Positions 20,360-28,395 of a stretch of 64,000 nt of DNA are shown here, piece after piece. The stretch covers positions 218,063 through 282,062 of the forward strand of contig JAKKUQ010000001.1 in NCBI GenBank assembly GCA_021890755.1, read 5' to 3'. Within the stretch, counting starts at the first letter, position 1, and each line of letters opens with the position of its first letter. Below the pieces are notes generated by a model that saw nothing but the letters and a program-made list of their open reading frames with translations, searched no databases and was not told the DNA's origin. The DNA comes from Thermosediminibacteraceae bacterium. GTDB taxonomy: Bacteria; Bacillota; Thermosediminibacteria; Thermosediminibacterales; Thermosediminibacteraceae. A program made the translations under genes and the position numbers.

Positions 20360-20896
20360 ATGGCCAATGTCGCTGTCGCCGTTTCCGCCCATGGGTACGG
20401 CCATGAAGGCGCTTTCGATTATAGAGCGTTCAAAACAGGCCATATAGTGATAAAGCCAAAAAACGGCAAGGAATTTTTAAAGATGCTTTCGGATATTTCA
20501 AAAACCAACGGTCCCATATACCTCATGAAAGTTTTCAGCCATTCCTACCCGAGAGGGATTATCATGACAAACTGGAGCGGATTTTACGATGAGCCCGGTC
20601 CGAACGATACCCCGAAGGCCGCATATATAAGCGACATGGTCGAGCTCATTAATAAACGGGAGATCTTGTTTTCTTCAAATCCGCAAATAATGCTGTTTGG
20701 CTGTAACCTTGCCGGCAACTTCGCTGAAAAACTTTCAGCTGCAGTATCTGGCACCGTTATAGCACCAAGAGGAGACAGTTACCCCGAGATCCGGGGGAAC
20801 CAAGAGACCGGAATATTCATCGCAGTAACTCAATGGGAAGTTTATATAAAAGGAAGGTACGCTTATAGCGCCGGCAAGAGACTAAGAGCCTGGTAA
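20360..20896 (+). CDS. Small protein with caspase-like (clan CD, DUF4347/C80-like) Cys-His pattern
   Basis: No named family is certain. The 178-residue protein starts MANVAVAVSAHGYGHEG with GGGAGG 10 bases upstream; the frame opens at 20339, but that part overlaps the ribosome site. After a strand ending YLMKVFSHSYPRGI (histidine near residue 66) comes a helical stretch. Next is PQIMLFGCNLAGNFAEKLSA (cysteine near 118) and SGTVIAPRG. This order of a His loop, then a hydrophobic strand ending in GC, then a helix with an A-K-L pattern and a strand is that of clan CD cysteine peptidases such as DUF4347 and C80. The C-terminus (QWEVYIKGRYAYSAGKRL) also resembles theirs. The His is followed by Ser rather than Gly, so activity is uncertain. 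No signal peptide or partner domain is present. Confidence 0.7.
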   Translation: MANVAVAVSAHGYGHEGAFDYRAFKTGHIVIKPKNGKEFLKMLSDISKTNGPIYLMKVFSHSYPRGIIMTNWSGFYDEPGPNDTPKAAYISDMVELINKREILFSSNPQIMLFGCNLAGNFAEKLSAAVSGTVIAPRGDSYPEIRGNQETGIFIAVTQWEVYIKGRYAYSAGKRLRAW

Positions 20897-20998
20897 CTAC
20901 TAAGGTGTAGCCAGCAGCTAAAAGTAAAATTGTATAGTAGTGTCAAATCTGGTATATTATAATTAAATCTGGGACAAAAAAGCGCAGGGAGGAAAACT

Positions 20999-21361
20999 AT
21001 GTTCTTTTTTGGCATTTTCGGAATCCAAGATAGAGAAAGAATAATCAAAGAATTCGATGCTGTGATATGTCCATCGTGCGGCAGGCTGTCAAGAGCGGAA
21101 TTAATAGAAATTTTTACTTATTTTCATTTCTTTTTCATACCCATTTTCCAGTGGAACAGGAGGTATTTTGTAAGGTACAGGTGCTGCCCTGTTATATACT
21201 CAGTAGAAAAAGAATACGCCGAAGAACTCAAAAGAGGGGCCATCCTGGATCCCTCCCGACTCCACAAAGTGTTCGGTCACGGAAGCTACTGCCCGGAATG
21301 CGGAAGTTATATCGACCCCTCTTTTAATTTCTGTCCTTTTTGCGGAAGAAAGCTCAATTAG
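20999..21361 (+). CDS. Zinc-ribbon protein
   Basis: The 120-residue product has an N-terminal CPSCG near residue 25, an amphipathic, aromatic segment (FTYFHFFFIPIFQWNRRYF) that also contains a paired RCCP, and a C-terminal zinc ribbon made of CPECGSYID and CPFCGRKL. It is a cytosolic or membrane-peripheral metal-binding protein with no known reaction. The ATG at 20999 (21000 region) follows GGGAGGAAAAC. It is downstream of the caspase-like gene with a gap of about 100 bases and may share its transcript. The last three coding bases overlap the dapB stop codon on the other strand, so the two genes are convergent and touch. Confidence 0.75.
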   Translation: MFFFGIFGIQDRERIIKEFDAVICPSCGRLSRAELIEIFTYFHFFFIPIFQWNRRYFVRYRCCPVIYSVEKEYAEELKRGAILDPSRLHKVFGHGSYCPECGSYIDPSFNFCPFCGRKLN

Positions 21362-22113
21362 GTGTTTAAACTCTTTACGAGGTCTGCCATTGTATAATAA
21401 CCTGGCGCCCGTGTCACTATAAACCTTGCAGCTTTCAATGCGCCTTTTGCCAGCACCTTTCTGGAAGTGACCACATGAGTTATTTCTATGGTCTCGTCCT
21501 CGCCTCCGAAAATCACTCGGTGCTCTCCCACCAGATTGCCAGCCCTTATGGAATGAATGCCAATCTCGCTTTTTTTCCTCTTTTCCCTCCTGTCAGCCCT
21601 GCAGTAGACATAATCGGCTTCATTTCTTACTTCCCTTATAGCATCTGCTAACATAAGGGCTGTGCCGCTTGGGGCATCGATTTTCTGGTTATGGTGCCTT
21701 TCGACTATTTCCACATCGAAATCGGAGAGAACTCTAGCTGCCTGCTGTGCCAGCATTACCGTAAGAAATACGCCCAAGGACATGTTTTGTGAAACAAACA
21801 CAGGCACCGTTTTTGAAGCATCCTGAAGCATCTTTTTGTGGTGTTCTTCAAGGCCGGTAGTTCCAACTACCAATGGAATTCGGTGCGATAAGGCGTATTC
21901 GCATAAATTATTGATCGCCTCTGGATTGGAAAAATCCACAATCACATCGGCTCTGTCTTCTATCTTAAAAATGCTATCGTAAATGGGAAACTTTCCTTTT
22001 TCCTCCACCACGTCAACGCCTGCTACTATTTCAATATCCTTTTCCGCTTCTACAAGTTCTGCTATGGTCTTCCCCATCTTTCCTCTTGCGCCGTTTAAAA
22101 TTATCTTTATCAT
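21358..22113 (-). CDS. dapB: 4-hydroxy-tetrahydrodipicolinate reductase
   Basis: DapB makes tetrahydrodipicolinate with NAD(P)H in the lysine and diaminopimelate pathway, feeding peptidoglycan and spore dipicolinate. The 251-residue protein shows the nucleotide motif ILNGARGKMGKTIAE at the N-terminus, VVGTTGLEEHH near residue 77, VEIVERHHNQKIDAPSGTAL near 131-150 with the catalytic His-His and Lys, and GIHSIRAGNLVGEHRVIF. The length is slightly short but normal for Clostridia. The ATG at 22113 follows GGGGGAT. It stands alone behind a terminator, without dapA beside it. Confidence 0.97.
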   Translation of the reverse strand: MIKIILNGARGKMGKTIAELVEAEKDIEIVAGVDVVEEKGKFPIYDSIFKIEDRADVIVDFSNPEAINNLCEYALSHRIPLVVGTTGLEEHHKKMLQDASKTVPVFVSQNMSLGVFLTVMLAQQAARVLSDFDVEIVERHHNQKIDAPSGTALMLADAIREVRNEADYVYCRADRREKRKKSEIGIHSIRAGNLVGEHRVIFGGEDETIEITHVVTSRKVLAKGALKAARFIVTRAPGYYTMADLVKSLNT

Positions 22114-22185
22114 AAGGATCCCCCTTGCGCAAAAATATCTAGTTAGATTTATATTCTATTGCAAATTCAAAAGTTCCTGCCAAAA

Positions 22186-22221
22186 ATAAAAAGCCTTCCT
22201 TTGGAAAGGAAAGCTTTTTTT
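22186..22221 (-). terminator. Intrinsic terminator
   Basis: A hairpin with arms around AAAGCTTTCCTTT and AAAGGAAGGCTTT, followed by T on the minus strand, lies 3 bases after the stop of the small gene at 22224. Confidence 0.75.
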
Positions 22222-22223
22222 CC

Positions 22224-22427
22224 CTATTTAATCATATAATACAAAGTTTCGAGTTCCTCGCTGTCCGCTCGCGGAAGTTTTACCTTCAATTCCTGTATTA
22301 CCTCGTCGTCAACCTGGATGAATTTATCTCCCAGCAAGCGGGCACAGATGTTAATGCTAGCAAGGGAATTCTTATGGTGAGTCACGAAATCCAAGATTTC
22401 CTCTATCTGCTTCTGTCGTTCATCCAC
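22224..22427 (-). CDS. Small hypothetical protein (67 aa)
   Basis: I do not recognise a family. The protein is mostly helical and charged (DERQKQIEEILDFVTHHKNS at the start), contains CARLLGDKFIQVDDE in the middle and ends DSEELETLYYMIK. No metal site, signal or helix-turn-helix is evident. The ATG at 22427 has GGAGGTGCATTTTAGTGG upstream, a good ribosome site. It lies about 45 bases after birA on the same strand and ends in its own terminator, so it is probably the last gene of a birA transcript. Confidence 0.65.
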   Translation of the reverse strand: MDERQKQIEEILDFVTHHKNSLASINICARLLGDKFIQVDDEVIQELKVKLPRADSEELETLYYMIK

Positions 22428-22470
22428 TAAAATGCACCTCCAGTATTATTCTGTGCAAGAATGCATTTTT

Positions 22471-23451
22471 TTATTCCCTCAGAGAAACATCGCCGCTTAA
22501 TATCCTTTCCACCTTGCCGCTTTCACTTTTGACTAATAAAGCACCATCGTCATCTACATCCAGGGCGATCCCTTCTAGTGCAAAATTTCTTCCAGCAATC
22601 TTAACCCGCCTACCCAGATTGCAGCAAAGCACTCTCCACTCCTGGAGTACATTTTTAAATTCACCGGCTTCAAGATACCTGTAATATTCCTCAAAATCAG
22701 AAAGGAATTCAGTTAAAACCTCCAAGCGGTCTATATTCTTCCCGCAGACAAGTTTCAATGAAGTAGCTGTTTCTTTTAGTTCTTCCGGAAAATCCTCGTT
22801 GTTAACATTGATACCAATGCCTGTTACTACATAATTAATTCCATCCATATCGCCGCTCATTTCCGTTAAGATGCCCGCCACTTTTTTGCCTTCTATCAAA
22901 AGGTCATTTGGCCATTTTATCCGGCAATCAGCTCCTGTGCTTTTCCTGATTGCTTTTGCTGCTGCTACTGCAGAGGTCATGGTAATCCTGGGCGCTTCAT
23001 AAGGTTCCAAGGAGGGTCTTAAAATTATTGACATCCATATTCCCACCCGCGGAGGTGACATCCAGGTTCTTCCCATCCTCCCTTTGCCACCCGTCTGTTC
23101 CTCCGCAATCACCAGTGAGCCGTGAAGCGCACCTTCTTGCGCCAGCCTTTTTGCCTCTTCATTAGTTGAACCAATCGAAGGGTAATAATAGATTTCTCTT
23201 CCGAGAAATTCGAGGTTGCTCTTTGATATAATCTCTTCCGGCAAAAGCAGGTCCGGCGATTTTTTTAAACAGTACCCTATTCTCGGCATTGAGCTTATTT
23301 CGTAGCCCATTTCGCGTAAATGCTTAATCTGTTTCCATATGGCGGTTCGGCTGACGCCGAACTTTTCACTTATTTCTTCACCGGAAACGTACTCACCTTT
23401 TTTCGAAAGGAGCAGCAATAGAAGCTTGTTGGTTGACCTCTCCTTTATCAT
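22471..23451 (-). CDS. birA: Bifunctional biotin ligase / biotin operon repressor BirA
   Basis: BirA activates biotin to biotinyl-AMP and attaches it to carboxylase carrier domains, and this form also binds DNA. The 326-residue protein has an N-terminal winged helix (residues 1-65, EEISEKFGVSRTAIWKQIKH). The ligase domain carries SIGSTNEEAKRLA near 93, EEQTGGKGRMGRTWMSP near 117 (the adenylate loop), IKWPNDLLIEGKKVAGIL near 175 and GIGINVNN near 208. A C-terminal SH3-like domain follows. The ATG is at 23451. The length and domain order are those of the group II repressor enzymes. No biotin genes are present in the window for it to regulate. Confidence 0.96.
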   Translation of the reverse strand: MIKERSTNKLLLLLLSKKGEYVSGEEISEKFGVSRTAIWKQIKHLREMGYEISSMPRIGYCLKKSPDLLLPEEIISKSNLEFLGREIYYYPSIGSTNEEAKRLAQEGALHGSLVIAEEQTGGKGRMGRTWMSPPRVGIWMSIILRPSLEPYEAPRITMTSAVAAAKAIRKSTGADCRIKWPNDLLIEGKKVAGILTEMSGDMDGINYVVTGIGINVNNEDFPEELKETATSLKLVCGKNIDRLEVLTEFLSDFEEYYRYLEAGEFKNVLQEWRVLCCNLGRRVKIAGRNFALEGIALDVDDDGALLVKSESGKVERILSGDVSLRE

Positions 23452-23529
23452 AGTTAAAAATCCACCTTCACAACCGGAATTTAAGCTATTTCTAGTTTAA
23501 TTTAAGCTTCCTTTCGGTGTCAACGGTAA

Positions 23530-23560
23530 AAGCAAATAATGCCGGGTACTTTCCCGGCAT
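23530..23560 (-). terminator. Intrinsic terminator
   Basis: A hairpin ATGCCGGG-AAAGTA-CCCGGCAT, followed on the minus strand by TATTTGCTTTT, lies just after the gene that ends at 23564. Confidence 0.8.
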
Positions 23561-23563
23561 GTT

Positions 23564-23860
23564 TTAAGCTTCCTCCCCCATCGCATCGTCGGTATAAAAT
23601 TTAGGCTCCGTTTTTTCGTTTCCTAAATAATGCAGATTTGCGTAGATGTTCACTGTATGGGTATTTTTGTTGTGCTTTATTTTTACGTCGCTTGGAATTC
23701 CATCGTCCTGGTGGTAATTGAGATATTGCTTTAAGATATCGTAGGCGTTTTCTTCGCTTAAAGTGCCGTAAAAGCTCATGTAAACATCTTCGGGAATTTC
23801 CAGGATGATATTGTGAAGCCCGTCCTTTACTGCTCTGGTTTCCCCTATAGAATTAAGCAC
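23564..23860 (-). CDS. Hypothetical protein (98 aa)
   Basis: The family is not recognised. The product is soluble and acidic, with NIILEIPEDVYMSFYGTLSE, a tyrosine-rich stretch (YDILKQYLNYHQDDGIP) and a beta-like segment HTVNIYANLHYLG. The start is GTG at 23858-23860 after GGGGGTT. It overlaps the end of the preceding small gene by 16 bases, so translation is probably coupled. A strong terminator follows. Its function is unknown. Confidence 0.65.
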   Translation of the reverse strand: MLNSIGETRAVKDGLHNIILEIPEDVYMSFYGTLSEENAYDILKQYLNYHQDDGIPSDVKIKHNKNTHTVNIYANLHYLGNEKTEPKFYTDDAMGEEA

Positions 23861-24084
23861 AAACTAACCCCCAGCTTATTCTTTTCCTTTTTTTCTCTGT
23901 TTTTTGTGGTCAGGTTATTTGGTGGCGTCTTCATGGGATTTTCGATTTCGAATTCCTTGGATAATTCGTATTTTTCCGGTCTTTCGTCATCGATTAATTC
24001 CCCTTTAAATCTTCTCCTATCCAACGGTGGTACCGGCTTTCCTTTCAATTTCTTATCGCTTTTTCGCACTTTTACCACATTCAT
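23845..24084 (-). CDS. Small basic hypothetical protein (about 79 aa)
   Basis: The product is Lys/Arg- and Glu-rich (VKVRKSDKKLKGKPVPPLD, DRRRFKGELIDDERPEKYEL) with no recognised domain. It is probably disordered. The ATG at 24084 is very close to GGAGG; the GTG two codons later has better spacing. The 3' end overlaps the following small gene by 16 bases. It could be real, since the ribosome site is strong and the overlap suggests coupling, but the composition gives weak support. Confidence 0.5.
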   Translation of the reverse strand: MNVVKVRKSDKKLKGKPVPPLDRRRFKGELIDDERPEKYELSKEFEIENPMKTPPNNLTTKNREKKEKNKLGVSLCLIL

Positions 24085-24149
24085 TCCTCCTTTTTTGGTT
24101 TTCACTTTTAGTATCCTCAATTGCAACAGGCACTATTAGCGTGATGGTG

Positions 24150-24196
24150 AAAAAAATATGCCCCCCTTATTTAACTTTTTACTGCAAGGGGAGCAT
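24150..24196 (-). terminator. Intrinsic terminator of the macro-domain operon
   Basis: On the minus strand an 11-base-pair stem (ATGCTCCCCTT / AAGGGGGGCAT) with a 17-base loop is followed by ATTTTTTT. Confidence 0.8.
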
Positions 24197-24229
24197 ATAA
24201 ACGGGTATTAAAAGCGTTTTTTTAAACAA

Positions 24230-24724
24230 TTAAAGGGTCTTTTGCAATTCTTCTTCCAGATATTTGATGAAATCACCGCTTACATCCATAACCGTTATGT
24301 CTATATCTTTTACATCCCCAAGAACTTCTTTATAAACCCTTGCCACATCTTTTTTGGGGACGCCTCCAACGCCTGTAGCAAGTGCAGGCAAAACCATGGA
24401 CTTTACATTCTTCTCCCGGGCTTTCTCAAGGAGTGATTGAAGGCATTTTCTTACTATCTCCACGCTGGATGGCTCCGCCGGCCTTTTCATCGTCACCGCA
24501 TGAAAGACGTACTTGGCTTTTAAACCGCCAGCTGTAGTAACGTAAACGTCTCCCGGCCGGGGGTCGGTTTCTTTGCAAATTCTTATTGCTTCATCTTCTA
24601 TTACCTTACCACCAGCCTTTTTGATGGCGAGAGCAACACCTCCACCCATTGACCCCATTCCATTAGCAGCGTTAACTATAACATCAGCCTCAGCCTTGGT
24701 TATATCTCCGATAACAAGCTTCAC
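24230..24724 (-). CDS. Macro-domain protein (ADP-ribose binding / deacylase type)
   Basis: Macro domains bind ADP-ribose or its derivatives and may remove ADP-ribose or O-acetyl-ADP-ribose groups. The whole 164-residue protein is one domain. It has VIGDITKAEADVIVNAANG at residues 4-22, GSMGGGVALAIKKAGG (the glycine loop) after it, GDVYVTTAGGLKAKYVFHAV near 60-78 and VLPALATGVGGVPKKDVA near 110. The start is GTG at 24724 after GGGAGGTGAT. It lies 20 bases after a small unknown gene on the same strand. The other ADP-ribose-linked gene in this window is broken, 7 kb away. Confidence 0.92.
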   Translation of the reverse strand: MKLVIGDITKAEADVIVNAANGMGSMGGGVALAIKKAGGKVIEDEAIRICKETDPRPGDVYVTTAGGLKAKYVFHAVTMKRPAEPSSVEIVRKCLQSLLEKAREKNVKSMVLPALATGVGGVPKKDVARVYKEVLGDVKDIDITVMDVSGDFIKYLEEELQKTL

Positions 24725-24744
24725 TTTTTATCACCTCCCTGAGC

Positions 24745-25053
24745 TTAACATTTAGAGGTACTGGACAATTCTTCCAATTTATTTTTCCAGTAATCCCGCT
24801 TTGCTTTCAAATCTCCTATCAACTTCAAGTCGTGTTCAATGCAAAGTCCTTCTTTAACCCTGTTTTCGGCAATAAGAATGGCCTCATCAAAAGTATCAAG
24901 AGCTCTTTTGAATAAATCTTCAGCATAACAAGCTCTTTCCCTTTCGTGAGGCCACTGAGATTTTTTCGAATCCCTTATAACAGCTTTTAGAATATCGAAG
25001 AACTTTTCCCCCTCGGTGTAAAGATTTATGGAAAATTCAAGGTTTTTGATCAT
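24745..25053 (-). CDS. Hypothetical helical protein (102 aa)
   Basis: The family is not recognised. The protein is helical and charged, with WPHERERACYAEDLFKRAL in the middle and a Lys/Glu-rich C-terminus (LKLIGDLKAKRDYWKNKLEE). There is no signal peptide or metal motif. The ATG at 25053 has GGGAGGTTG upstream. It is the first gene of a two-gene unit with the macro-domain gene, so it may be related to its function, but this rests on position only. Confidence 0.65.
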   Translation of the reverse strand: MIKNLEFSINLYTEGEKFFDILKAVIRDSKKSQWPHERERACYAEDLFKRALDTFDEAILIAENRVKEGLCIEHDLKLIGDLKAKRDYWKNKLEELSSTSKC

Positions 25054-25141
25054 TTAAACAACCTCCCGGCCGCTTTTACTATATAATTTCCACAAAAATT
25101 TCAAAATTCCTTCTTTCTTTTAAAAAATGCTTTATCATGAG

Positions 25142-27781
25142 CTACAGCATCGCGCCAAGGCCGGAGAGGGATAAAATCAAAAGCCATACTTTTTTATCTA
25201 GGGGCACGGTGTGGAAAATAGCCTGCAGTGCCGGTATATACACGACTCCCAAAAGCATAGCCGCAGAACACACTACCGCCAGGGTAAGGTAAAGATTCGA
25301 AAAGAGATTTTTTCCCCATATTACGGTGCTCTCTGACCTGCACTCAAAGGCAAATATAAGCTGCGACATTATCAGGGTAGAAAAAGCCACGGTTCTAGCA
25401 AAGGCAATATCTCCGCGCCCGTAATACCAGGATATTATGTAAGCGGCTATGGTGGCAAGGCTTATCAAAAACCCCCTGTAAATTATCTTCCGTCCTAGAC
25501 CCCCAGCAAAAATACTCTCGTTCTTTTTACGCGGCTTGCGGCTCATAACGTCGCTTTCTGGAGGATCTGCACCCAGTGCAATAGCCGGGAGGCCATCGGT
25601 TACAAGGTTCACCCAGAGCACTTGTATGGGAAGCAGGGGTAAGGGCAGTCCCAGCAGAGACGCCCATACCATCGTCAGCACTTCTCCTGTATTGCAGGAA
25701 AGCAGGTAGCGGATGAATTTGCGGATATTGTCATAAATGATGCGCCCTTCTTCCACTGCAGCAACGATACTCGCGAAATTGTCATCCAGCAATATCATCG
25801 CCGAAGCTTCTTTCGTGACATCTGTGCCGGTTTTCCCCATGGAAATGCCAATATCGGCTTCTTTTACCGCTGGAGCATCGTTAACCCCGTCACCGGTCAT
25901 GGCAACAACGTGGCCTTTCTTTTTAAGTGCCCGGACGATTCTCAGCTTATGTTGCGGTGTCACACGCGCGTATACCGAAATCTCATCTACGCAATTTAAA
26001 AATTCTGATTCGGACATATTGTCAAGTTCCTGCCCGGTTATTATCTTTCCCCCTTTACCCATGATATTAAGTTCCTTTGCTACCGCCCAAGCTGTGGCCC
26101 GGTGGTCGCCTGTGATCATTACGGGTCTTATTCCTGCAGCAAAACACTTTTCAACAGCACTTGCTGCTTCCGGTCTCGGGGGATCAATCATACCCATTAA
26201 ACCTAAAAATATCAAATCGCGCTCGAGGTTTTCACTCGCAGCCTGAGCAGGATTTACTTTTTTGTAAGCAAATGCAAGAACTCTGAGGGCTTCTCTTCCC
26301 ATATCTTCATTTATCTTAGTAATTTTTCTCTTGTCGGTTGCGGTAAATTCCCTGACACTACCGTTAACTTCGATTTTATTGCAAAGATCCATTATCACAT
26401 CTACTGCACCTTTTGTAAAAAGGAAAAGTTCTCCCCTTGGAGTTTTTACCAGCACCGACATGCGCTTTCGTTCCGAATCAAAGGGGATTTCTTTTACTCT
26501 TTTATATGACCTTTCAACATCTTGCTTTAATATATTGGCTTTTGAGGCAGCCACCAGAAGGGCGACTTCCGTGGGGTCACCGGAGGGAACCATTTCTTTG
26601 GACTTTATAAACTTACCTAAAATTCCGGACTTTGGTTCGCAAAGCTCGGCATTATTGCATGACACCGAGATTTCAAGCAGTTTTTTAAGTCCGGGGGGAA
26701 TTTGCTTAAAGAGCCTGCCGTCCTGGGTAATAAAATCCCCTTCCAGCCGGTAGCCGCTTCCCGTAACCGTCACTGTTTCTCCGTCTACGTATATTTTCCT
26801 TACGGTCATTCTGTTTTCAGTAAGCGTTCCTGTCTTATCGCTACATATAACCGTGGCACACCCAAGGGTCTCTACAGCCGTAAGTTTTCTTATCAGGACG
26901 TTTTTTTTCACCATCCTCTGAACGCCCATCGCAAGCACCATCGTGACCACAGCTGGCAATCCTTCCGGAATAGCAGCAACTGCAAGGCTGACGCCGAACA
27001 GGAACATGCTGTATATCTCTTCCCCTCTTATAACTCCCAACATAGCAACTGCAGCGCATATTGCAAGACAAATGACAAGGAGCTGTTTACCCAGGTCATC
27101 CAGGCGCCTTTGAAGGGGGGTCCGTTCCTCCTCTATCCCTTCTATCATACCGGCAATCCTGCCCATTTCCGTATTCATACCTATTTGGGTCACCAGCATT
27201 CTTCCCCGGCCGCTCACCACCATTGTGCCCATGAAAACCAGATTTGGCCGGTGAATTTTCAAGCCTTCATGATCTTTGTTTTCCGCGGATTTTTCCACCG
27301 GAACCGATTCTCCTGTCAGCACCGATTCGTCTACTTTGAGGTTTTCAGCCTCAATAAGTTCTCCATCAGCCGGTACCTTATCGCCGGTTTCCAGGAGCAC
27401 TATGTCACCGGGTACCAAATCTTTAGCCGGTATCACCTTTATTTCGCCATCCCTTAAAACCCTAGCGGTGGGGGCTGTCATTTCTTTGAGGGCTTGTAGC
27501 GCTCTTTCGGTCCTGTATTCCTGGATAAACCCCATAAAACCGTTTAAAATTATAATTGCTGTAATAGCTATGGCATCTGCCATCTCGCCCAATAAAGCAG
27601 AAATTAAAGTGGCGCCCAGCAATACCAAGGTAATGGCGCTCTTAAACTGATCAAAGAAGATGGCTATTGGCGATTTTCCCCTAGTTTCCAAAAGCTTATT
27701 TTCTCCGAAAAGCTTTTTCTTTAGAGGTATTTCCCGGCTGGATAAGCCTCTTGCAAGATCAGTGCCCCATGAATTTGCCAT
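25142..27781 (-). CDS. P-type cation ATPase, Ca2+-transporting (SERCA-like)
   Basis: This is a type IIA P-ATPase that exports Ca2+ using ATP. The 879-residue protein has the N-terminal cation ATPase domain, helices M1-M2 (residues about 50-95), the actuator motif ESVLTGESVPVEK with TGES, and M4 with AVAAIPEGLPAVV (the PEGL ion site). The phosphorylation site is CSDKTGTLTENRM near residue 330, and MTGDGVNDAPAVKEADIGI is near 620. The ATG at 27781 follows GGAGGG. The coding frame stops at a TAG (25142-25144) inside what looks like the last helix. The same frame then encodes LMIKHFLKERRNFEIF before the next stop, so the C-terminus may be shortened by an in-frame stop. Confidence 0.95.
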   Translation of the reverse strand: MANSWGTDLARGLSSREIPLKKKLFGENKLLETRGKSPIAIFFDQFKSAITLVLLGATLISALLGEMADAIAITAIIILNGFMGFIQEYRTERALQALKEMTAPTARVLRDGEIKVIPAKDLVPGDIVLLETGDKVPADGELIEAENLKVDESVLTGESVPVEKSAENKDHEGLKIHRPNLVFMGTMVVSGRGRMLVTQIGMNTEMGRIAGMIEGIEEERTPLQRRLDDLGKQLLVICLAICAAVAMLGVIRGEEIYSMFLFGVSLAVAAIPEGLPAVVTMVLAMGVQRMVKKNVLIRKLTAVETLGCATVICSDKTGTLTENRMTVRKIYVDGETVTVTGSGYRLEGDFITQDGRLFKQIPPGLKKLLEISVSCNNAELCEPKSGILGKFIKSKEMVPSGDPTEVALLVAASKANILKQDVERSYKRVKEIPFDSERKRMSVLVKTPRGELFLFTKGAVDVIMDLCNKIEVNGSVREFTATDKRKITKINEDMGREALRVLAFAYKKVNPAQAASENLERDLIFLGLMGMIDPPRPEAASAVEKCFAAGIRPVMITGDHRATAWAVAKELNIMGKGGKIITGQELDNMSESEFLNCVDEISVYARVTPQHKLRIVRALKKKGHVVAMTGDGVNDAPAVKEADIGISMGKTGTDVTKEASAMILLDDNFASIVAAVEEGRIIYDNIRKFIRYLLSCNTGEVLTMVWASLLGLPLPLLPIQVLWVNLVTDGLPAIALGADPPESDVMSRKPRKKNESIFAGGLGRKIIYRGFLISLATIAAYIISWYYGRGDIAFARTVAFSTLIMSQLIFAFECRSESTVIWGKNLFSNLYLTLAVVCSAAMLLGVVYIPALQAIFHTVPLDKKVWLLILSLSGLGAML

Positions 27782-27849
27782 TTTTATCCCTCCAAGTCTT
27801 TTTACACTCTAAAATTTTATTCCCCGATTTTGGAGCTTATTCTTTCCTT

Positions 27850-28386
27850 TTACGCAAACATCTTTTTTACTATATATACCGACGCCAGAAAACTTGCAGA
27901 ATCCGCTAAAATCCCAACAGGAATAGCATATCTTGTCTTCCGCACACCTACGGAGCCAAAATAGATGGCAATTATGTAAAAGGTGGTATCGGTAGAACCC
28001 ATCAGGGTAGATGCCAGCCTTCCCATAAAGGAATCCGGCCCGTAAGTGTCAAAGATCTCCATCATCATACCCAGGGCAGCAGGCCCAGACAAGCTTCTCA
28101 CTATCGACAAAAAAAGGGTATCAGCCGGAACCTGCAAAAGTTCGATTAGAGGATACAAGGCTTTAACCATTATTTCCACTGCTCCAGATTCTCTAAAGAT
28201 ACCGACGGCTACATAAATGCCCACAAGGTAGGGAATGAGCCTGATGGCAAGAAGCAAACCTTCCCGGGCACCTTGTACAAAAACTTCAAATATCCTTACT
28301 TTGTTTATCAATCCGTGCAAAAAGACCATGGAGATTATAAATGGAATCAGCCATGAAAAGGCTGACATTTCCGCCAAATCCTTCAC
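27850..28386 (-). CDS. spmB: Spore maturation protein B
   Basis: SpmB is an integral membrane protein that acts with SpmA in dehydration and heat resistance of the spore core. The 178-residue protein has four to five helices and the nucleoside-recognition domain (Gate) pattern LIPYLVGIYVAVGIFRESGA and GSTDTTFYIIAIYFGSVGV. The start is uncertain: GTG at 28386 is used, but a TTG or the ATG at codon 7 may be the real one. It begins 9 bases after the spmA stop, as in the usual spmAB operon. Confidence 0.95.
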   Translation of the reverse strand: MKDLAEMSAFSWLIPFIISMVFLHGLINKVRIFEVFVQGAREGLLLAIRLIPYLVGIYVAVGIFRESGAVEIMVKALYPLIELLQVPADTLFLSIVRSLSGPAALGMMMEIFDTYGPDSFMGRLASTLMGSTDTTFYIIAIYFGSVGVRKTRYAIPVGILADSASFLASVYIVKKMFA

Positions 28387-28395
28387 CTTCCTCTT

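Noticed and set aside
25142..25144. Pyrrolysine or other recoding at the ATPase TAG
   Set aside because: Transport ATPases are not known to use pyrrolysine, and no recoding signal is seen. Truncation or error is simpler.
26702..27457. Long open frame (about 250 codons) on the plus strand inside the P-type ATPase gene
   Set aside because: It is antisense to a strongly conserved gene, has no ribosome site and gives a sequence rich in H, S and Y without family features.
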